Assembly: GCF_011392075.1 (NCBI RefSeq)
Contig: NZ_JAAJBV010000003.1
Coordinates: forward strand, 124,001 to 188,000
Length of the DNA stretch: 64,000 bases
From: Flavobacterium celericrescens
Lineage (GTDB): Bacteria > Bacteroidota > Bacteroidia > Flavobacteriales > Flavobacteriaceae
Reading direction: 5' to 3'
Part shown: positions 60,855-64,000 of the stretch, piece by piece
Numbering within the stretch: position 1 is the stretch's first letter
How the letters are laid out: every line of letters starts with the position of its first letter
Notes under the pieces: model-generated
Databases searched by the model: none
What the model saw: the letters and a program-made list of their open reading frames with translations, nothing else
Told to the model about the DNA's origin: nothing
Made by a program: the position numbers and the translations under genes

Positions 60855-61319
60855 TTATTTTATATACAATTTTTTAATCTTCGGAATTGGACCACCACAT
60901 TTTACTTCGTGGCATTGGATACAAGCATCGATTCCATTATTAAAATGTTCTTTAGCATTTTTTGGATCTTCATAAATTAATTCTTGTGCTTTGATAAATT
61001 TGGCTGCTTGTTCGTTAAAAAAAGCATCTTTATCAGTTTCATCAGTCATTACAGCTTTATGAATTTTAATAAAATGCTGCGGAAACTTTCCTATCGTATC
61101 ACCTTTAACAATTCGTTCTTTTAAACGTTGATTATCAACATACATTTGTTCCATAAGAGCAGCCATTTCAGACATCTCATACATTTCAAAACCATCTTTA
61201 TTTGTTTTTGAATTAGTAGTACATGCTTCTTTGTCGGCATTCTTTACAGATTGATCACTATCTTTCTTCTCGCAAGAAAAAAACAATAATCCGAAAACTA
61301 TAATCAGTATTTTTTTCAT
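60855..61319 (-). CDS. Lipoprotein with single c-type haem motif
   Basis: 154 residues, lipobox LFFSC (Cys ~16). A helical region (EMYEMSEMAALMEQMYVDNQRLKERIVKGD) precedes a C-terminal haem-binding motif CIQCH near residue 136 followed by EVKCGGPIPKIKKLYI. The helical layout with the haem motif near the end resembles cytochrome c'-like proteins. Probably a periplasmic, membrane-anchored monohaem cytochrome. It overlaps the DUF4920 gene by one base. Confidence 0.8.
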   Translation of the reverse strand: MKKILIIVFGLLFFSCEKKDSDQSVKNADKEACTTNSKTNKDGFEMYEMSEMAALMEQMYVDNQRLKERIVKGDTIGKFPQHFIKIHKAVMTDETDKDAFFNEQAAKFIKAQELIYEDPKNAKEHFNNGIDACIQCHEVKCGGPIPKIKKLYIK

Positions 61320-61810
61320 TATTTAGCGATTAAAACACCATCAGCCATAAATGAATACGTTACTTTTGGTTCAGTAATACTATCAATAGCCGCTTGAGAT
61401 TTTCCTGCATCTTTAGCATAATGTTTCAAAACATCAACACTTTCAATACTTACAAAAGCTTTACCGTTTACAACAACTTCTTTTTCTTGTGCATTTTTAG
61501 GAACAAAAAAACCATAATCTTTGAATTTTACAAAAGCTTCTTTATCATCTGCTAAATCTAAAGTCATCCAACAACCTTTTTTCTGGCAAACTTCATTAAT
61601 CTCAGATTTGAATTTTACTTCAAGTGTATCGCCTTCTTTCAAAGTCGCAAATTTTTTCATCATTTCATCATTCGATAAAGCTCCATCTGCCGAAATTGAA
61701 TCTCCAAATTTTGCATATTCAACTTTTGCAACTTCAGGGGCAACTTCTTTTTTTTGTTCACAACTAGCAAATAATGCTGCTATTGTAAATAGAGTAAGTA
61801 TTTTTTTCAT
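61319..61810 (-). CDS. DUF4920 lipoprotein
   Basis: 163 residues, lipobox LFASC (Cys ~17). The DUF4920 domain is recognisable by VKFKSEINEVCQKKGCWMTLDLADDKEAFVKFKDYGFFVPKNA, where CxxxxCW may bind metal or form a disulfide. Function unknown. Its stop and the ATG of the haem lipoprotein overlap (TAATG), so the two are made together. A minus-strand -7 element TAATTTTG (complement of 61831-61838) lies 20 bp upstream. Confidence 0.82.
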   Translation of the reverse strand: MKKILTLFTIAALFASCEQKKEVAPEVAKVEYAKFGDSISADGALSNDEMMKKFATLKEGDTLEVKFKSEINEVCQKKGCWMTLDLADDKEAFVKFKDYGFFVPKNAQEKEVVVNGKAFVSIESVDVLKHYAKDAGKSQAAIDSITEPKVTYSFMADGVLIAK

Positions 61811-61983
61811 TTTTATAAGGATTTATTCCACAAAATTAACTATATTTTTTTACTTTTACACCGCATAAATTAAAAGAATTATTGGTTCTTTATAAAATTA
61901 TTACCTGTTTTTTAACAACATATCATTTCTCTTGTTGTTGATAATTTTTTTAATTATATAAAAATAAAACTTCTTTTTTTTAA

Positions 61984-61991
61984 TAGATTTG
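61984..61991 (+). promoter_or_regulatory. -7 element TAGATTTG upstream of ilvE
   Basis: Exact TAnnTTTG match. It implies a leader of about 70 nt before the ilvE ATG, within which ATCAG and CTGAT could form a weak 5-bp stem; no known riboswitch is recognised. Confidence 0.45.
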
Positions 61992-62063
61992 CAAAGAATA
62001 TAAAAAAATCAGTCTTTTTTTTGCTGATAATCTAAATTCATAACTTGTAACAGTTTAACCACA

Positions 62064-63131
62064 ATGGAATTAAAAACTTTAAGCGAAATTGATATTATTT
62101 CGGCTTCAACTTCAAAAATTAATCAAGTAGATTTTGAAAATCTAACATTTGGAAACGTTTTTACCGACCACATGTTAGTTTGTGATTTTGAAAATGGAGC
62201 GTGGCAAAAACCTGTTATTAAGCCCTATGAACCCTTCATGATTGACCCTTCTGCAAAAGTTTTCCATTATGGACAAGCTATTTTTGAAGGAATGAAAGCG
62301 TATAAAGATACTCATGATGACGTTTGGTTGTTTAGACCTGATGAAAATTTTCACCGTTTTAATAAAAGTGCCTCAAGAATGGCAATGCCAGAAGTTCCAG
62401 AAGATGTTTTTATGGGCGGTTTACACAAGCTTTTAGAAATTGAAAAGAATTGGGTAAAAAAAGGAAAAGGAAACACTTTATATATTAGACCTTTTATGAT
62501 TGCAACCGGACACGGTGTTATTGCTGCACCTTCGTCTGAATATAGATTTATGATTATTTTATCGCCAGCTCGTGCTTATTATTCAGGTGAAGTTAAAGTA
62601 ATTATTGCTGAACATTTCAGTAGAGCTGCAAATGGAGGAATTGGCGCTGCAAAAGCTGCTGGAAATTATTCAGCACAATTTTATCCAACAAAATTAGCAA
62701 ACGAAAAAGGATTCCAGCAAATTATTTGGACTGACGATGCAACACATACGAAGTTAGAAGAAGCGGGAACAATGAATGTTTTCTTTAGAATTAATGACAC
62801 TTTATTTACTGCACCAACAAGTGAGCGTATTTTAGATGGAGTAACACGTAAAAGTGTAATAGAATTAGCCAAAAGAGAAAATATCAATGTTGAAGTGCGT
62901 TCAGTTTTAGTAGACGAATTAATTGCTGCTGCAAAAGACGGTTCATTAAAAGAAATTTTTGGTGCTGGAACTGCTGCAGTTATCAATCCAATTGTAGGTT
63001 TTTCATATAAAGATACTTATTATGAATTACCAAAAATTGAAAACTCAATGGCATTAGAAATCAAAGAAAAACTTACTAATATTCAATACAAATTAGCCGA
63101 AGATACTTTTGGCTGGACAGTTAAAATATAG
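62064..63131 (+). CDS. ilvE: Branched-chain amino acid aminotransferase
   Basis: 355 residues, class IV PLP enzyme of the long BCAT type. KVFHYGQAIFEGMKAYK and LFRPDENFHRFNKSASRMAMP are N-terminal signatures; GGIGAAKAAGNYSAQ carries the Schiff-base Lys197; KLEEAGTMNVFFRI and SLKEIFGAGTAAVINPI complete the site. It transfers amino groups between Leu/Ile/Val and 2-oxoglutarate in the cytosol. The stop codon lies 2 bp before a short tandem repeat. Confidence 0.97.
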   Translation: MELKTLSEIDIISASTSKINQVDFENLTFGNVFTDHMLVCDFENGAWQKPVIKPYEPFMIDPSAKVFHYGQAIFEGMKAYKDTHDDVWLFRPDENFHRFNKSASRMAMPEVPEDVFMGGLHKLLEIEKNWVKKGKGNTLYIRPFMIATGHGVIAAPSSEYRFMIILSPARAYYSGEVKVIIAEHFSRAANGGIGAAKAAGNYSAQFYPTKLANEKGFQQIIWTDDATHTKLEEAGTMNVFFRINDTLFTAPTSERILDGVTRKSVIELAKRENINVEVRSVLVDELIAAAKDGSLKEIFGAGTAAVINPIVGFSYKDTYYELPKIENSMALEIKEKLTNIQYKLAEDTFGWTVKI

Positions 63132-63133
63132 TA

Positions 63134-63164
63134 TTCAGTGTTCAGTGTTCAGTGTTCAGTGTTC
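63134..63164 (+). repeat. 7-bp tandem repeat (TTCAGTG) x 4.4
   Basis: Four full copies of TTCAGTG plus TTC directly after the ilvE stop and before its terminator. Confidence 0.95.
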
Positions 63165-63176
63165 AAAATTAAAATA

Positions 63177-63214
63177 AAAAAAGGCGATTTTCGAGTGGAA
63201 ATCGCCTTTTTTCT
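63177..63214. terminator. Bidirectional intrinsic terminator
   Basis: AAAAAAGGCGATTT (63177-63190) pairs with AAATCGCCTTTTTT (63199-63212), 14 bp perfect stem between ilvE and the convergent MazG-type gene. Confidence 0.9.
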
Positions 63215-63597
63215 TATTTTAAAATTTCTTCAAAGTCGGGTTTAAAATAATTTGGCCCCTTCATTACTTTTCCGTCTTCGCGATAAATAGGCTTTCCATC
63301 CTCACCTAGTTTACTCATATTGGAACGCTGAATTTCATCAAAAACTTCCTCAATTTTATGTTGCAGACCATGTTCTAAAATAGTTCCGCATAAAATATAT
63401 AACATATCACCTAAGGCATCAGCTATTTCTACAATATCATTATTTTCTACAGCTTCAAGATATTCTTCATTTTCTTCTTTCATTAAATTAAAACGAAGCT
63501 CATTTTTAAGTTTACCTAAATCGGCTTTCATTTCAGTACTTACACCTAATCCATAGGTTTCGTGAAATAATTTTACAGCGTTTAATTGTTTTTGCAT
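63214..63597 (-). CDS. MazG-like nucleoside triphosphate pyrophosphohydrolase
   Basis: 127 residues from ATG 63597 (MQKQLNAVKLFHETYGL); an ATG at 63606 would add three residues. The all-alpha NTP-PPase motifs are MKEENEEYLEA (EExxE) and EIADALGDMLYILCGT (ExxD), which bind Mg2+. The C-terminal part has RSNMSKLGEDGKPIYREDGKVMKGPNYFKPD, seen in dNTP-cleaving members of the HisE/MazG-related group. Likely a house-cleaning pyrophosphatase; exact nucleotide not known. Confidence 0.88.
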   Translation of the reverse strand: MQKQLNAVKLFHETYGLGVSTEMKADLGKLKNELRFNLMKEENEEYLEAVENNDIVEIADALGDMLYILCGTILEHGLQHKIEEVFDEIQRSNMSKLGEDGKPIYREDGKVMKGPNYFKPDFEEILK

Positions 63598-63649
63598 AAT
63601 TGTCAAATTAATTTTACGAAAAATAAAAAAATTAAAACTAATTAATCAT

Positions 63650-63657
63650 TATTTTTG
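63650..63657 (+). promoter_or_regulatory. -7 element TATTTTTG
   Basis: Exact TAnnTTTG match; its last base is also the first base of an in-frame GTG, which is therefore unlikely to be a start codon. Confidence 0.55.
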
Positions 63658-63671
63658 TGAAAATTTTTAAT

Positions 63672-63860
63672 ATGTTTTCAACAGGCCAAATCTATTTTGC
63701 TATATTTTTTGTGATCGCTTTTATTACTACTATGATTATTGTTTATCGTAAAGATTTAAGAGCATTAAAACCTTTTTATAAAGGAACCTATTGGATATTT
63801 ATTGGTTTTTTAATTTTTATAGGTATACTCTTCTTAATCAAATTTTTAATGAAAGATTAA
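63672..63860 (+). CDS. Small two-helix membrane protein
   Basis: 62 residues from ATG 63672: a first membrane helix (IYFAIFFVIAFITTMIIVY), a basic cytosolic loop (RKDLRALKPFYKGT) and a second helix (YWIFIGFLIFIGILFLIKF). The loop charge suggests both ends are outside. Family not recognised. A GTG at 63657 overlaps the -7 promoter element and is rejected as start. Confidence 0.75.
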   Translation: MFSTGQIYFAIFFVIAFITTMIIVYRKDLRALKPFYKGTYWIFIGFLIFIGILFLIKFLMKD

Positions 63861-63867
63861 TTTTCTT

Positions 63868-63875
63868 ACATTTGA
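63868..63875 (+). promoter_or_regulatory. -7 element TACATTTG
   Basis: Exact TAnnTTTG match 20 bp before the ATG at 63896. Confidence 0.55.
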
Positions 63876-63895
63876 ATTTCAAACCCTTGCCTTAA

Positions 63896-64000
63896 TGAGA
63901 ATTCTTAAATACATTTTTCTTTTATTATTGCTTTTCGGAGTGGCTTTTGTTGTTTTTGTTGCTACACAACCTAGCGATTATAAAATAACTCGCTCAAAAG
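63896..64000 (+). CDS. Membrane-anchored protein, 3' truncated by window edge (possibly SRPBCC family)
   Basis: 35 codons are visible: an N-terminal hydrophobic helix (YIFLLLLLFGVAFVVFVAT) followed by QPSDYKITRSK. Flavobacterial SRPBCC/polyketide-cyclase-like proteins often begin with such an anchor and a following DYKVTRS-type strand, but the domain itself lies outside the window, so the name is tentative. Confidence 0.55.

Noticed and set aside
61984..62063. Attenuator or T-box leader before ilvE
   Set aside because: Only a 5-bp stem with a T-rich loop; no leader peptide or T-box sequence seen.
63134..63164. CRISPR array
   Set aside because: Units are 7 bp with no spacers; simple tandem repeat.

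Overview
This window looks like a chromosomal segment of a Flavobacteriaceae bacterium close to Flavobacterium. The evidence is the low G+C, genes without Shine-Dalgarno sequences, promoters of the Bacteroidetes TAnnTTTG type in many intergenic regions, a SusC/SusD glycan-uptake locus, a type IX secretion sorting domain on a secreted nuclease, a fused CcoNO cbb3 oxidase, and several family-typical lipoproteins. No prophage, insertion sequence, CRISPR array or rRNA operon was seen. The only RNA gene recognised is a tRNA-Tyr. No gene-free stretch exceeds about 300 bases.

Layout. 0-8.3 kb: 3' part of a cryptochrome/photolyase, a HAD phosphatase, an ECF sigma factor with a membrane protein and a periplasmic sensor-like protein, a BNR-repeat lipoprotein, a secreted Arg/Ser/Pro-repeat protein, an RsmB/NOP rRNA methyltransferase and a secreted endonuclease I. 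8.3-17.8 kb: a complete cbb3 oxidase locus on the minus strand (copper ATPase ccoI, ccoS, fused ccoNO, a 57-codon ccoQ, ccoP, ccoG, ccoH and a TauE/SafE-type membrane protein), with a divergent FNR-like regulator. Two near-identical FNR-type palindromes sit at matching distances from the ccoS and ccoI promoters. 17.8-25 kb: rhodanese; a MarR-nitroreductase-YceI operon with twin operators over its promoter; a Crp/Fnr protein, TauE/SafE permease and persulfide dioxygenase-rhodanese fusion (sulfide/persulfide metabolism); and a TlpA-like thioredoxin lipoprotein.

25-36.5 kb is mostly housekeeping: tRNA-Tyr, RlmH, an orphan immunity-like lipoprotein, FolP, a duplicated DUF1599 protein, a DoxX-thioredoxin protein, a thioredoxin lipoprotein, TpiA, a metallo-beta-lactamase-fold hydrolase, a large cytosolic protein of unknown function, Bcp, an endonuclease III lacking its iron-sulfur cysteines, and a second ECF sigma factor followed by a 47-codon gene. 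36.7-50.7 kb is a polysaccharide utilisation locus whose enzymes (two GH16, one GH3) point to laminarin or another beta-1,3-glucan. It has SusC, SusD, a surface glycan-binding lipoprotein with a duplicated module, and a membrane-spanning beta-propeller/LuxR regulator upstream.

50.8-64 kb: UvrA with a LETM1-related protein, two beta-carbonic anhydrases with a SulP transporter (probable bicarbonate handling), Dps divergent from an OxyR that keeps both redox cysteines, MnmD, a c-type haem lipoprotein with a DUF4920 lipoprotein, IlvE, a MazG-type pyrophosphohydrolase, a small membrane protein and the start of a further membrane-anchored gene cut by the window edge.
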